From Pseudomonas parafulva (GTDB lineage: Bacteria; Pseudomonadota; Gammaproteobacteria; Pseudomonadales; Pseudomonadaceae), in the NCBI RefSeq assembly GCF_000800255.1, contig NZ_CP009747.1, forward strand, positions 1,736,001 to 1,800,000: 64,000 bases of DNA, read 5' to 3'. Below the pieces are notes generated by a model. That model did no database searches and was not told where the DNA came from. It was given only the letters and a program-made list of their open reading frames with translations. Shown here piece by piece: positions 33,841 to 42,646 of this stretch. Every line of letters begins with the position of its first letter. The first letter of the stretch is position 1. The position numbers and the translations under genes are program-made.

Positions 33841-34682
33841 GCGGGGCCTTGTGCGTTCGAGGAGGAGGATGACGGTGTGGCCTTGACCGGCCAGAAGAAC
33901 AGCAGCAGCGCACCGATCAGGTAGAGCAGATAGGCGCCCAGCGTGCTGATGGTCGGGGTGTCCTGGTAGCCAAACATGCCGGCCAGCACCGAGCCGGTCG
34001 GCCCGTCCTGCGGCAGCACAGCGCTGCTGTCGAAGACCACCGCTTGCAGCCCGTTCCACACACCGGCCTCGTGCAGCGCTTGCACGGCATTGGCCAGGAT
34101 GCCGGCGGCGACCACCAGGATGAACAGGCCGGTCCAGCGGAAGAACTGCGACAGGTTCAGGCGCAGGCTGCCCGAATACAGTGCCACGCCTATCAGAACC
34201 GCAACCAACAGACCCAGCAAGGCGCCCAGGGGCGCCGCAGGGCCGCTGCTCTGCTGGAACACGGCCAGCAGGAAGAACACCGTTTCCAGGCCTTCGCGGG
34301 CCACGGCGAAGAACACCATGCCGATCAGCGCCCAGGCCTGGTGCCGGGAGCCGGCCAGCGCGGCGTCGAGCGAGACGTGCAGGGCCTGCTTGATCGACCG
34401 CGCCACTTTGCGCATCCACAGCACCATGGCACTGAGCATCACCACCGCCGCCAGACCGACCACGGCCTCGAACAGCTCCTGCTGCTTCTGCGGAAATTCG
34501 CTGCTCATCAGCTCCAGGCCGGCACCGACCAGCAGCGAAAGCGCGATGGCCAGGAATACGCCGATCCACACAGCCGGCATCCACTGGCCGCGACCTGTCT
34601 GGCGCAAGTAGCTGGCGATGATGCCGACGATCAGCGCCGCTTCGATGCCCTCGCGGAGCATGATGAGGAAAGGAACGAGCAT
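33837..34682 (-). CDS. efeU: ferrous iron permease EfeU (FTR1 family)
   Basis: A 281-aa FTR1-type permease with about seven membrane helices. Both REGxE iron-translocation motifs are intact: REGIE near residue 10 and REGLE near residue 130. It starts the efeU-efeO-efeB-efeM operon. A Fur-type palindrome lies 57 bp upstream of its ATG. Confidence 0.95.
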   Translation of the reverse strand: MLVPFLIMLREGIEAALIVGIIASYLRQTGRGQWMPAVWIGVFLAIALSLLVGAGLELMSSEFPQKQQELFEAVVGLAAVVMLSAMVLWMRKVARSIKQALHVSLDAALAGSRHQAWALIGMVFFAVAREGLETVFFLLAVFQQSSGPAAPLGALLGLLVAVLIGVALYSGSLRLNLSQFFRWTGLFILVVAAGILANAVQALHEAGVWNGLQAVVFDSSAVLPQDGPTGSVLAGMFGYQDTPTISTLGAYLLYLIGALLLFFWPVKATPSSSSSNAQGPA

Positions 34683-34738
34683 GATTCTCCTGGGATGACC
34701 GTTGGCGCGAATGGATAGGTCGCCGGCGAATCTACCTC

Positions 34739-34751
34739 AATGAGAATCATT
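34739..34751 (-). promoter_or_regulatory. Fur box upstream of efeU
   Basis: AATGA-GAA-TCATT, a palindrome with the NATGAGAATCATT core of Fur boxes, between gntP and efeU. It is well placed to repress the efe operon when iron is plentiful. Confidence 0.7.
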
Positions 34752-34780
34752 AGCGCATGTGAAGAATATTTAACTTAGCA

Positions 34781-34815
34781 GGCGAAGCGCGTGGAGTACG
34801 GATGTACTCCTCGCC
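34781..34815 (-). terminator. probable terminator of the gluconate permease gene
   Basis: GGAGTAC (34793-34799), loop GGAT, GTACTCC (34804-34810) form a perfect stem; GGCGA (34781-34785) and TCGCC (34811-34815) extend it across a bulge. On the minus strand it follows the permease stop by 8 bp and leads into an AT-rich stretch. Confidence 0.6.
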
Positions 34816-34823
34816 GGTCGATC

Positions 34824-36194
34824 TTACTGCAGCCATTGCCACAACAGCAGCGTGCCGACCAGCCCCACCACCGAAACGATGGTCTGCAACACCGACCACA
34901 CCCACAGCGTCTGCTTGAGCTGCAAGCCGAAGTACTCGCGCACCATCCAGAACCCGGCGTCATTGACGTGGCAGAAGAACACCGAGCCTGCGCCGATGGC
35001 CAACGCCACCAGCGAACTCTGGGTGCTCGCCAGCCCCGTCATCAGCGGCGCCAGAATACCCGCCGTGGTGGTCGTGGCGACGGTGGCAGAGCCCGTGGCC
35101 TGACGCAGGGCCACAGCGATCAGCCACGCCAACAGCACGTACGACAGGTGGGCGCCACTGGCGACCTTGCTGATGGTGTCGCTCACGCCCGCTTCGAGCA
35201 GCGTCTGTTTGAGTCCACCACCGGCCCCGATGGTCAGCAGCAACACGGCGATCGGTGCCAGGCTCTTGCGCAGCACGCCACCGACCTGATCGCGCGCCAT
35301 GCCGATCGACCAGCCCAGGCAGATCACCGCCGCGATCACCGCCAACCCCAGTGCGATCAGCGGCTCGCCGAGGAACTTCAAGGTCAGTGCCAGGCTGCTC
35401 TCGGGCGCCATGGCGACTTTGGCCAAGGTGCTGCCCAGCATCAGCAGCACCGGCAGCAGGATGATCAGCAGCGACATGGCAAAGCTTGGCTTGCGCCGAG
35501 TCTGCACCTTGGCGGTGAACAACTCGCCCAGTTCCGCAGGCTCCTCGACCTGCATACGCCGTGACAGCCAGATGCCGTACAGGGGACCGGCGAGGATCAC
35601 CGCCGGTACCGCGATGCACAGGCCCAGCAGCATGGTCGTGCCCAGGTCGGCGTGCAGCGCGCTGACCGCGATCAGCGGGCCGGGGTGAGGCGGCATGAGG
35701 GCGTGCAACGTGGTCATGCCGGCCAATGCCGGGATCGCCACCTTCAGCAGCGGTTGCCCGGACTGCCGGGCGATGACGAAGATCACGGGCACCATCAGCA
35801 CCAGGCCCACTTCGAAGAACAGCGGCAGGCCGATCACCATGGCCACCACGGCCATGACCCAGGGCAGCGCTTTACCACGGGCATGGCGCAACAGCGTCGA
35901 GGCGATGCGGTCGGCGGCACCGGACTCGGCCATCAGCGCGCCGAGCATGGCGCCCAGGGCGATGATCATGCCGGCCTCGCCCAGCAGGCTGCCTGCACCC
36001 TTGGCGAACGCCTTGGCCACGGCTTCCGGCGGCAGGGCAGCGCCCAGGCCGGCGACGAAGGTGCCGATGAGGATGGAGAGAAACGGCGGCAGCTTGGTGA
36101 GACTGATCAGCACCACGATGCAGGCGATGGCAGCCCCGCAGCAGATCAGCAGGCGGGTGTCGTGGGCGAGCCACGCGGCGTGTGAAAGATCCAA
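34824..36194 (-). CDS. gntP: GntP-family gluconate/organic acid:H+ symporter
   Basis: A 456-aa membrane protein with twelve or more hydrophobic helices and GntP-family signatures: KLPPFLSILIGTFVAGL, GEAGMIIALGAMLG, HALMPPHPGPLIA and GSVFFCHVNDAGFWMVREYFG. The family imports gluconate and related sugar acids. No gluconokinase or GntR regulator gene is adjacent, so it may be an orphan member or be controlled from elsewhere. Start ATG at 36194; AAGAGG lies upstream. Confidence 0.9.
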   Translation of the reverse strand: MDLSHAAWLAHDTRLLICCGAAIACIVVLISLTKLPPFLSILIGTFVAGLGAALPPEAVAKAFAKGAGSLLGEAGMIIALGAMLGALMAESGAADRIASTLLRHARGKALPWVMAVVAMVIGLPLFFEVGLVLMVPVIFVIARQSGQPLLKVAIPALAGMTTLHALMPPHPGPLIAVSALHADLGTTMLLGLCIAVPAVILAGPLYGIWLSRRMQVEEPAELGELFTAKVQTRRKPSFAMSLLIILLPVLLMLGSTLAKVAMAPESSLALTLKFLGEPLIALGLAVIAAVICLGWSIGMARDQVGGVLRKSLAPIAVLLLTIGAGGGLKQTLLEAGVSDTISKVASGAHLSYVLLAWLIAVALRQATGSATVATTTTAGILAPLMTGLASTQSSLVALAIGAGSVFFCHVNDAGFWMVREYFGLQLKQTLWVWSVLQTIVSVVGLVGTLLLWQWLQ

Positions 36195-36378
36195 GGCAAA
36201 CCTCTTCTTGTAATGTCTTGTTACGAGCTACGAAAACTATAACGCAGACATTCATATAGATGACTAGCGCGGTGGGCTATTTGCCGGTTAGGTGCATGAA
36301 AGATTTTTTACAAAGCCCAACTGCGCTAAACCTGATACAAACGCACCTGCCTCAATTCTTTTCCCAGGAATCTCAGCG

Positions 36379-36888
36379 ATGATCGAACGTGGCGCCATGC
36401 TCCCTGATGTCACCCTTTATCAATACAGCGAAGGCGAGGGCGGCTGTGCCATCGGCCCGAACGCCTTTTCGCTGCGCGAGCGCTGCGACCAGCGCAAATT
36501 GCTGATCTTCGCGCTGCCGGGCGCGTTCACCCCGACCTGTTCGGAGCGCCATGTGCCGGGGTATGTCGCGGCCGCGCCGGAACTGTTCGCCGCCGGTATC
36601 GACGAGATCCTTTGCGTCTCGGTCAACGATGCCTTCGTCATGCAGGCCTGGGGTAAGAGCCTGCAGGTGGGCACGGCCGTGCAGATGATCGCCGACGGTA
36701 ATGGCCAATTCACCGAGGCCCTGGGCCTCGGCCAGGACCTGTCCGCACGGGGCATGGGCTATCGCTCGCAACGCTACGCGCTGCTGGTGGACAACGGTGT
36801 GGTCCGGCACTTGGCGGTCGAGGCGCCGGGCAAGTTCGAGGTCAGCGACGCGCAGACGCTGCTCGCCGTGGTGCGCGCCCGCGACTGA
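36379..36888 (+). CDS. peroxiredoxin (Prx5/AhpE-like)
   Basis: A 169-aa thioredoxin-fold peroxidase. The peroxidatic Cys is C54 in PGAFTPTC, which fits P-x3-T-x2-C. A second Cys at about residue 78 (EILCVSVND) could resolve. It reduces H2O2 and organic hydroperoxides, probably with glutathione or thioredoxin, as in the Prx5 group. AGGAA precedes the ATG at 36379. It is followed by two small genes on the same strand. Confidence 0.9.
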   Translation: MIERGAMLPDVTLYQYSEGEGGCAIGPNAFSLRERCDQRKLLIFALPGAFTPTCSERHVPGYVAAAPELFAAGIDEILCVSVNDAFVMQAWGKSLQVGTAVQMIADGNGQFTEALGLGQDLSARGMGYRSQRYALLVDNGVVRHLAVEAPGKFEVSDAQTLLAVVRARD

Positions 36889-36937
36889 ACGACGGGCCCG
36901 GCCGCGACTCCAAGCTCGCAGCAACGGAGGAATCACC

Positions 36938-37096
36938 ATGCAGCCAGAAACCGAAGGTCTCGAAGAACAAGGCCCGAGCCGTGTGCCTTTCATCAACGAC
37001 CCACGCAAGCCAGCCTCGCCGGCATTGAATGACGCTGACGAGGCCGACGACGCGGACCTTGTCGAAGACGACAGCGAAGACGATCAGTATCGGTGA
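36938..37096 (+). CDS. small acidic protein
   Basis: A 52-aa hydrophilic product preceded by GGAGG. The C-terminal half is almost all Asp, Glu and Ala (DADEADDADLVEDDSEDD). It is likely disordered. Its stop codon overlaps the next gene's GTG start (GTGA), so the two are translationally coupled. Function unknown. Confidence 0.6.
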   Translation: MQPETEGLEEQGPSRVPFINDPRKPASPALNDADEADDADLVEDDSEDDQYR

Positions 37097-37413
37097 AGTA
37101 TCCCACCACGCCGGATGGCCGCTATTTCGTGGTCAAGGGGCGTCTATGGCGCTGCAGCGACCCGGCGTTGCCCGAATCACGCCGTGCGGCTTTGGTCAGC
37201 CAGTTGATGGCGGCGCGGCGTGCGGTCAGGCAAGCCCGCCTGGCCGATGACCCTGCTGCGCTGCGCAGCGCCCGCGCCGAGGTCGACGTCGCCAAGGTGG
37301 CGCTGGGCGAGCGAGGGCCGGTGTGGTGGGCCGATGGCAGTCCGGACTACAACCGCCGCAAGGTCGGCAACACCCCGTATGCCGCCTGGTACGACGGGCA
37401 AGCACCGGAATGA
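37093..37413 (+). CDS. conserved hypothetical protein
   Basis: A 106-aa soluble protein starting with GTG, overlapping the preceding stop by 3 bp. It begins MKYPTTPDGRYFVVKGRLWR and ends with GPVWWADGSPDYNRRKVGNTPYAAWY, with a basic helical middle. Similar proteins occur widely in Proteobacteria, as far as I recall without known function. The Trp/Tyr-rich C-terminal motif is the most conserved-looking part. Confidence 0.7.
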   Translation: MKYPTTPDGRYFVVKGRLWRCSDPALPESRRAALVSQLMAARRAVRQARLADDPAALRSARAEVDVAKVALGERGPVWWADGSPDYNRRKVGNTPYAAWYDGQAPE

Positions 37414-37732
37414 AGTGCTCAATGCTTAAGCGGCTACTTGAACTGAGCCAGATTGAATAGCAGCGCCGCCAATAACCAATAAGCCAGCAACCCATAGTCT
37501 CGCCTCTGAATGACGGCTTCGATCAACTGATTCACAGGTGACAGGAACGCGGTCAGCACGGCGCGCCGGGGTTTGCTGACATTTCCAATCCTCGGCGGGT
37601 ATCCATGTAGGACAGCACGAGCGGGCGCCATGATGCCACTTGCCCATGGCTTGTAAAGTCAGCCGGCACTTCAGACTCCTTTCAGATTCGCTGCCGATAC
37701 TTCCCCCACACGCCGATCCCAGGGGGAGTCGC
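37414..37732. other. intergenic region upstream of the hemolysin-family operon
   Basis: About 320 bp that must contain the operon promoter. It also overlaps a doubtful minus-strand small gene (37434-37631). No clear operator was recognised. Confidence 0.4.
37434..37631 (-). CDS. possible small membrane protein
   Basis: A 65-aa frame whose C-terminus is strongly hydrophobic and looks protein-like (DYGLLAYWLLAALLFNLAQFK) after a basic segment (KPRRAVLTAFLSPVNQL). The ribosome site is weak and codon use is not decisive. It could be a real small membrane protein, a gene fragment or chance. Confidence 0.35.
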   Translation of the reverse strand: MAPARAVLHGYPPRIGNVSKPRRAVLTAFLSPVNQLIEAVIQRRDYGLLAYWLLAALLFNLAQFK

Positions 37733-38407
37733 ATGTCACATCTGCCATGGAGCACCTTGCTCCCGTTGTCTGTAGGCGGCCCCGCCGCCTCTACTCAGCT
37801 GACCCTGCACCTGGCCGCCGACGCCGGGCGCAGTGAGCTGGAACAGTTCATCCATCAGTGCTTCGCCGACCGTCATCAGGCCGATGTGCAGCACTACCTG
37901 CCCGAGTTACTGGCCCTGCGCGACGCGTCCGGGCGCCTGGTCGCCGCTGCCGGGGTGCGTCCAGCCAGCAGCGGTGCACTGTTTGTCGAGCGCTACCTGG
38001 ACCTGCCTGTCCACCTGGCACTGGCGGATGTGCAGGGCGCTGTGGTGGAGCGCGGGCAATGGGTCGAGGTGGGCAACCTGGCCTCGGTCGACGCCGGCAG
38101 CGCCCGGCTGATGATCATCCTCATCACCTGGCTGCTGGCCGTGCGCGGGCTGCAGTGGGTGACGTTCACCGGGGCGGCGTCACTGGTCAACAGCTTCCGC
38201 CGCCTGGGACTGCAACCCAGCGTGCTCGGCGTGGCCGATCCGCGACGCCTGGGTGACGAACACGTCCAGTGGGGCCGCTACTACAACCAGCTGCCCCAGG
38301 TGATGGTGGGCAACATTGGCCAAGGTTTCGCCGCGCTGGCGCGCATCGGGCTATTCCAACGCCTGGGACTGCCGCAGGTGGTCGAGGAATCCGGACATGC
38401 CGCATGA
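37733..38407 (+). CDS. thermostable hemolysin family protein (T_hemolysin)
   Basis: A 224-aa soluble protein of the thermostable hemolysin family (Vibrio delta-VPH type). No signal peptide or membrane segment is present, so it is probably cytosolic despite the name. The alternating pattern around LLALRDASGRLVAAAGVRPA, LFVERYLDLPV and GNLASVDAGSARLMI, then VTFTGAASLVNSFRRLGL, resembles GNAT or autoinducer-synthase acyltransferases; that similarity is my reading, not a search result. AGGGGG precedes the ATG. It starts a tightly packed operon and overlaps the next gene by 11 bp. Confidence 0.8.
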   Translation: MSHLPWSTLLPLSVGGPAASTQLTLHLAADAGRSELEQFIHQCFADRHQADVQHYLPELLALRDASGRLVAAAGVRPASSGALFVERYLDLPVHLALADVQGAVVERGQWVEVGNLASVDAGSARLMIILITWLLAVRGLQWVTFTGAASLVNSFRRLGLQPSVLGVADPRRLGDEHVQWGRYYNQLPQVMVGNIGQGFAALARIGLFQRLGLPQVVEESGHAA

Positions 38408-39860
38408 ACTCGAGCGTTTCTGGCACAGGTTGAGCGTGCAAGCCCGTGACTGCCCGCACGAGGTGGCTGTGCAGGGGGCCGACGAGCGGGTCACCTGGGC
38501 GCAGTTGCGCGATGAAGTGGAGCGCCGTGCAGGCGAGCTGGAGCGTCAGCCGCCAGCCGCACTTATCCTGGCCTTGGACAACGGCCCGCAGGCGTTGCTC
38601 TGGGACTTGGCAGCGCTGTTTGCCGGCTGCCCGTGCGTTGTCATTCCAACGTTCTTCAGCCCCCAGCAGTTCGCGCATTGCGTGCAGCAGAGCGGCGCCA
38701 CGTTGGCGTTGGTCGATGAGGTGTGGACCGCTCAGCTACACAGCGCCGGTTTCAGCCGTACCGCTGCGTTCTGGCATCGCTCAGCACCCAGGCCGGTGAC
38801 CTTGCCCGAAGGCACCGCGAAGATTACCTACACCTCCGGCAGCACCGGCCAACCCAAGGGCGTGTGCTTGAGTGCCGAGGCGATGCTGTGCGTCGCCCGG
38901 ACCCTGGAAGAGGCCAGCCGCAACGCCTCGGCCCAGCGTTACCTGGCGGTGCTGCCGCTGGGTGTGTTGCTGGAGAATTTGGGTGTGTATGCCGCGCTCA
39001 TGGCCGGTGCGTGCGTGCAGTTGTACCCGCAGGCGCAATTGGGCATCAGCGGCGCTACCCAGGTCGACTTCAAACGACTGCTCGGCGCCATAGCCCTGAG
39101 CGGTGCACACAGCGTGATCCTGGTGCCGCAGTTGTTGTTGGGCCTGGTCACCGCCATCGAGCGCGGGTTGATGCCAGTGGGCGCGCTGCGGTTCGTGGCG
39201 GTAGGCGGCGCGCGGGTGTCCCAGGCGTTACTGGAGCGCGCCGAGGCGATTGGCCTGCCGGTGTATGAAGGCTATGGCCTTTCTGAGTGCGCGTCGGTGG
39301 TGGCTCTGAACAGGCCCGGCGCGCACCGCCTGGGCAGCGTCGGCAAGCCCTTGCCGCACGTGCAGGTGCGCATCGCCGAGGACGGTGAAGTACTGGTCGC
39401 CGGTTCGACGCTGCTGGGTTATCTGGGCGAGACACCGCTGCACGCGTCATGGTGGGCCACCGGCGACCTTGGTTACCTGGACGCGCAGGGCTACCTGTAC
39501 TTGAACGGGCGCAAGAAGCACCAGTTCATCACCAGCTTCGGACGCAACGTCAGCCCCGAGTGGGTCGAGGCCGAACTGACCCAATGCGGCGCCCTTGCTC
39601 AAGTGTTCGTGCACGGCGAGGGTTTGCCGCGCAACGTCGCCTTGCTCTGGCCGCGAGACCCTGCCAGCAGCGATGCCGATATCGAGCAGGCCGTGCGGCA
39701 GGGCAATGCGCGCCTGCCGGACTATGCCCGTGTTCATCACTGGCGCCGCCTGCCCGAGCCGCTCGACAGCCACCAGCACACCCTGACCGCCAACGGTCGC
39801 CCGCGTCGCGAGGCGATTCTGGCGCGCTACCACCGCTTGCTATCCGACATTGCGTTGTGA
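38397..39860 (+). CDS. AMP-binding acyl/aryl adenylating enzyme
   Basis: A 487-aa member of the ANL superfamily (acyl-CoA synthetase/adenylation domains). The phosphate loop is YTSGSTGQPKG (about residue 142). It is followed by EGYGLSECASVVALN (A5 motif), TGDLGYLDAQGYLYLNGR (A7/A8) and NGRPRR near the C-terminus, where the catalytic Lys of A10 is not obvious. The enzyme should activate a carboxylic acid as an adenylate for CoA or transfer to a partner. The start overlaps the upstream gene by 11 bp. Its neighbours suggest it feeds an acyl group to the T_hemolysin-family protein or the oxidase. Confidence 0.88.
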   Translation: MPHELERFWHRLSVQARDCPHEVAVQGADERVTWAQLRDEVERRAGELERQPPAALILALDNGPQALLWDLAALFAGCPCVVIPTFFSPQQFAHCVQQSGATLALVDEVWTAQLHSAGFSRTAAFWHRSAPRPVTLPEGTAKITYTSGSTGQPKGVCLSAEAMLCVARTLEEASRNASAQRYLAVLPLGVLLENLGVYAALMAGACVQLYPQAQLGISGATQVDFKRLLGAIALSGAHSVILVPQLLLGLVTAIERGLMPVGALRFVAVGGARVSQALLERAEAIGLPVYEGYGLSECASVVALNRPGAHRLGSVGKPLPHVQVRIAEDGEVLVAGSTLLGYLGETPLHASWWATGDLGYLDAQGYLYLNGRKKHQFITSFGRNVSPEWVEAELTQCGALAQVFVHGEGLPRNVALLWPRDPASSDADIEQAVRQGNARLPDYARVHHWRRLPEPLDSHQHTLTANGRPRREAILARYHRLLSDIAL

Positions 39861-39868
39861 GGTTCGCC

Positions 39869-40549
39869 ATGGCTTTTTTCGACACCCTGCAGTTACAGAC
39901 CGCCACGCAACGCGAGGCGCTGTTCGCCGTTCCGGTCATCCGCCAGGCACTGGCTGGGCAGGCCAGCCGCCACAGCTACATCGCCTTCCTGACCCAGGCG
40001 TACTATCACGTGCGCCATACCGTACCGCTAATGATGGCGTGCGGTGCCCGGCTGCCACGGCGCCTTGAATGGTTGCGCGGCGCGGTGTGCGAGTACATCG
40101 AGGAAGAATACGGCCACGAACAGTGGATTCTCGATGACATCAAAGCCTGTGGCGGCGACTGGGAGGCTGTGCGAGACGGCCGACCGGCATTGCCCATCGA
40201 GCTGATGGTCGCCTATCTCTACGACCTCATCGCACGCGGCAATCCGGTGGGGTTGTTCGGCATGGTCAACGTGCTCGAGGGCACCAGCATCGCCTTGGCG
40301 ACCCAAGCGGCCGGTACCTTGCAGCGCAGCCTGGAACTGCCCGACAGGGCATTCAGCTACCTGAGCTCGCACGGTGCCCTGGATCAGGAGCATATGGTCA
40401 CCTACCGCACGCTGATGAACCGTCTGGAGCAGCCCGAGGACCAGCAGGCCGTGCTCGATGCGGCTAAGGTCGTGTACCACCTCTACACCGAAATGTTCCG
40501 CGGCCTGCCACTCAGCGAATCGCAGGGCGTACAGCATGCGCCTGCCTGA
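39869..40549 (+). CDS. haem-oxygenase-like diiron oxidase (TenA/PqqC superfamily)
   Basis: A 226-aa all-helical protein of the TenA/PqqC/haem-oxygenase-like superfamily. It keeps a complete set of putative diiron ligands: E79 (or E80) with H83 in EEEYGHE, E137 in NVLEGTS, and H168-x3-D172-x2-H175 in HGALDQEHM. Such ligands define HDO-type oxidases such as UndA. It lacks the usual thiaminase pattern. It starts 8 bp after the adenylase gene, and a role in oxidising or decarboxylating the activated acid is plausible but unproven. Confidence 0.8.
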   Translation: MAFFDTLQLQTATQREALFAVPVIRQALAGQASRHSYIAFLTQAYYHVRHTVPLMMACGARLPRRLEWLRGAVCEYIEEEYGHEQWILDDIKACGGDWEAVRDGRPALPIELMVAYLYDLIARGNPVGLFGMVNVLEGTSIALATQAAGTLQRSLELPDRAFSYLSSHGALDQEHMVTYRTLMNRLEQPEDQQAVLDAAKVVYHLYTEMFRGLPLSESQGVQHAPA

Positions 40550-41342
40550 CTGTGTGGTGATCCTGACCGGTGCCAGTGGCGGTATCGGCCTGGCCCTGGC
40601 CGAGCAGTTATGCGCGGCGGGGGCTCGGGTCCTGGCGGTCAGTCGACAGATGGGCGATTTGGCCGGGGTGCTCAAGCGCTACCCGCAGCACCTCACCTGG
40701 CACAGCGCCGACCTGCGCAACCCCAGCGGTCGCGACCAGGTGGTGCAACAGGCGCGAGCGCTGGGCGGTGTCAACGTGCTGATCAATGCCGCCGGGGTCA
40801 ATCGCTTCGCCTTGCTCGACCAACTCGACGAACAAGCCCTGGACGAGTTGCTGGACATCAACCTCAAGGCGCCGCTGCACCTGACCCGTGCTTGCCTGCC
40901 GCTGTTGCGCGCCCAGCCCAGGGCGCTGGTGGTGAATGTCGGCTCGACCTACGGCTCGATCGGCTATCCGGGCTACGCCACCTACTGTGCCAGCAAGTTC
41001 GCCCTGCGCGGCTTCTCCGAGGCGCTGCGCCGGGAACTGGCCGACACCTCGGTGAACGTGCTGTACGCCGCGCCCAGGGCCACCCGCACATCGATGAACA
41101 GCAGCGCCGCCATGGCGCTCAATCATGCGCTCAAGGTCGGCATGGACGACCCCGTCGATGTCGCACGGGCCGTGCTCGACGCCGTGCAGAGCGAACGCAG
41201 CGAGCTGTACCTGGGCTGGCCGGAGAAGCTGTTCGTGCGCCTCAACAGCCTACTGCCAGGCGTCGTCGACCGTGCGCTACGCAAGCAATTACCCATGATC
41301 CGTCGCCACGTCGACGGACACGCGAAGGAGTCGTTGAAATGA
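40536..41342 (+). CDS. short-chain dehydrogenase/reductase
   Basis: A 268-aa classical SDR: LTGASGGIG near residue 11, NAAG near 87, catalytic Ser before YCASK (about 151-155). The C-terminal tail (KLFVRLNSLLPGVVDRALRKQLP) is typical of SDRs acting on lipid-like substrates. It overlaps the diiron oxidase gene by 14 bp, and its stop overlaps the next start (ATGA), so it is translated in series with both. Confidence 0.88.
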   Translation: MRLPDCVVILTGASGGIGLALAEQLCAAGARVLAVSRQMGDLAGVLKRYPQHLTWHSADLRNPSGRDQVVQQARALGGVNVLINAAGVNRFALLDQLDEQALDELLDINLKAPLHLTRACLPLLRAQPRALVVNVGSTYGSIGYPGYATYCASKFALRGFSEALRRELADTSVNVLYAAPRATRTSMNSSAAMALNHALKVGMDDPVDVARAVLDAVQSERSELYLGWPEKLFVRLNSLLPGVVDRALRKQLPMIRRHVDGHAKESLK

Positions 41343-41980
41343 AGCGTCTGTTGCTCGCCACGCTGCTGGCGTTCTCATCCTCTACCTGGGCGCTGGACCC
41401 AGGCGGCGCGCAGCGGCTGGCCGACTTGCAGCAGCGCTGGGCGCAGATCCAGTACCAGACTCCCAAGGAGCAGCGCAGCGAGGCCTTCGAGAAGCTGGCC
41501 GGCGACGCCGCAACCTTCGTCCGGCAGTATCCGGGCGCGGCCGAACCGCTGATCTGGAACGGCATCGTCAACAGCAGTTGGGCCGGCGCGACCGGCGGGC
41601 TGGGCGCGCTGAGCAAAGTGAAGGCGGCGCGGGCCAGCCTGGAGCAGGCCATTGCCTTGGACGCCGGTGCCTTGCAGGGCTCGGCCTATACCAGCCTGGG
41701 CACGCTCTACGACCAGGTGCCGGGCTGGCCGATCGGCTTCGGCGACAGCGACAAGGCCGAAACCTTGTTGCGCCAGGCACTGCAAATCAACCCCAACGGT
41801 ATCGACAGCAACTACTTCTGGGCCGATCATCTGGTTCGGCGCAAACGCTACGACGAGGCCCGCGTTGCGCTGAACAAGGCGCTGCAGGCACCGCCACGTC
41901 CGGGGCGCGAGCTGGCCGATCAGGGCCGGCGCAGCGACATCGCCGCGTTACTCAAGACCCTCGAGGACAAACAGGACTGA
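41339..41980 (+). CDS. periplasmic TPR-like protein
   Basis: A 213-aa protein with a signal peptide (MKRLLLATLLAFSSSTWA-L) and TPR-like helical hairpins (KAARASLEQAIALDAGAL, then KAETLLRQALQINPNG and YDEARVALNKALQ). It resembles TatT-type accessory proteins of TRAP systems. It is exported and may hold or transfer the operon's product at the membrane. It overlaps the SDR stop by 4 bp. Confidence 0.75.
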   Translation: MKRLLLATLLAFSSSTWALDPGGAQRLADLQQRWAQIQYQTPKEQRSEAFEKLAGDAATFVRQYPGAAEPLIWNGIVNSSWAGATGGLGALSKVKAARASLEQAIALDAGALQGSAYTSLGTLYDQVPGWPIGFGDSDKAETLLRQALQINPNGIDSNYFWADHLVRRKRYDEARVALNKALQAPPRPGRELADQGRRSDIAALLKTLEDKQD

Positions 41981-41983
41981 TCT

Positions 41984-42646
41984 ATGCGGCTGTTGCTGGT
42001 GGAGGACGATACGGCGCTGGGCGAAGGCATCTGCGATGGCTTGCGCCAGGAAGGTTATACCCTCGACTGGCTGCGCGATGGCGCCAGCGGCCTGCACGCC
42101 TTGCAGCACGAGACCTTCGACCTGGCCATTCTCGACCTGGGGCTGCCGCGCCTGGATGGCATCGAGGTGCTGCGGCGGGTGAGGGCGGGCGGTGACAACC
42201 TGCCGGTGCTGGTGCTCACCGCCCGTGACGCCACCGACGACCGTATCACTGGGCTGGATGCCGGTGCCGACGACTATCTGGTCAAACCCTTCGACCTCAA
42301 CGAGCTCAAGGCCCGCCTGCGCGCGTTGCTGCGCCGCAGTGCCGGGCGAGCACGGGTGCTGATCGAACACGCCGGAGTGAGCCTCGACCCGGCCACCCAG
42401 CAGGTGCACTACGAGGGCCGGCCGGTGGTGCTGACGCCCAAGGAGTACCGCCTGCTGCACGAGTTGCTGGCGCAGCCGGGCAAGGTCTTCACCCGCGAGC
42501 GGCTCACCCAGTTGCTCTACGGCTGGGACGAGGAACCGGAGAGCAACACCCTGGAAGTCAACGTCTACCAGCTACGCAAGAAGCTGTTCAACGGCTTGAT
42601 CCGCACCGTGCGCGGCATCGGCTACCTGGTGGAGGGCAAGGCATGA
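41984..42646 (+). CDS. OmpR/PhoB-type response regulator (QseB/PmrA group)
   Basis: A 220-aa regulator. The receiver domain has the phosphoacceptor Asp in AILDLGLPRLDG (about residue 51), the acidic pocket VEDD at the N-terminus and the Lys in DYLVKPFDL. The C-terminal winged helix ends with NTLEVNVYQLRKKLF and IRTVRGIGY. It starts 3 bp after the TPR gene and overlaps the sensor kinase start by 4 bp. It is likely to control its own operon. Confidence 0.93.
   Translation: MRLLLVEDDTALGEGICDGLRQEGYTLDWLRDGASGLHALQHETFDLAILDLGLPRLDGIEVLRRVRAGGDNLPVLVLTARDATDDRITGLDAGADDYLVKPFDLNELKARLRALLRRSAGRARVLIEHAGVSLDPATQQVHYEGRPVVLTPKEYRLLHELLAQPGKVFTRERLTQLLYGWDEEPESNTLEVNVYQLRKKLFNGLIRTVRGIGYLVEGKA

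Noticed and set aside
37733..38407. Reading the thermostable-hemolysin-family protein as a secreted pore-forming toxin
   Set aside because: There is no signal peptide, no amphipathic repeat and no secretion partner; operon context points to an enzyme.
39869..40549. Calling the TenA-superfamily protein a thiaminase
   Set aside because: No thiamine genes are nearby and the motifs fit haem-oxygenase-like diiron oxidases better.
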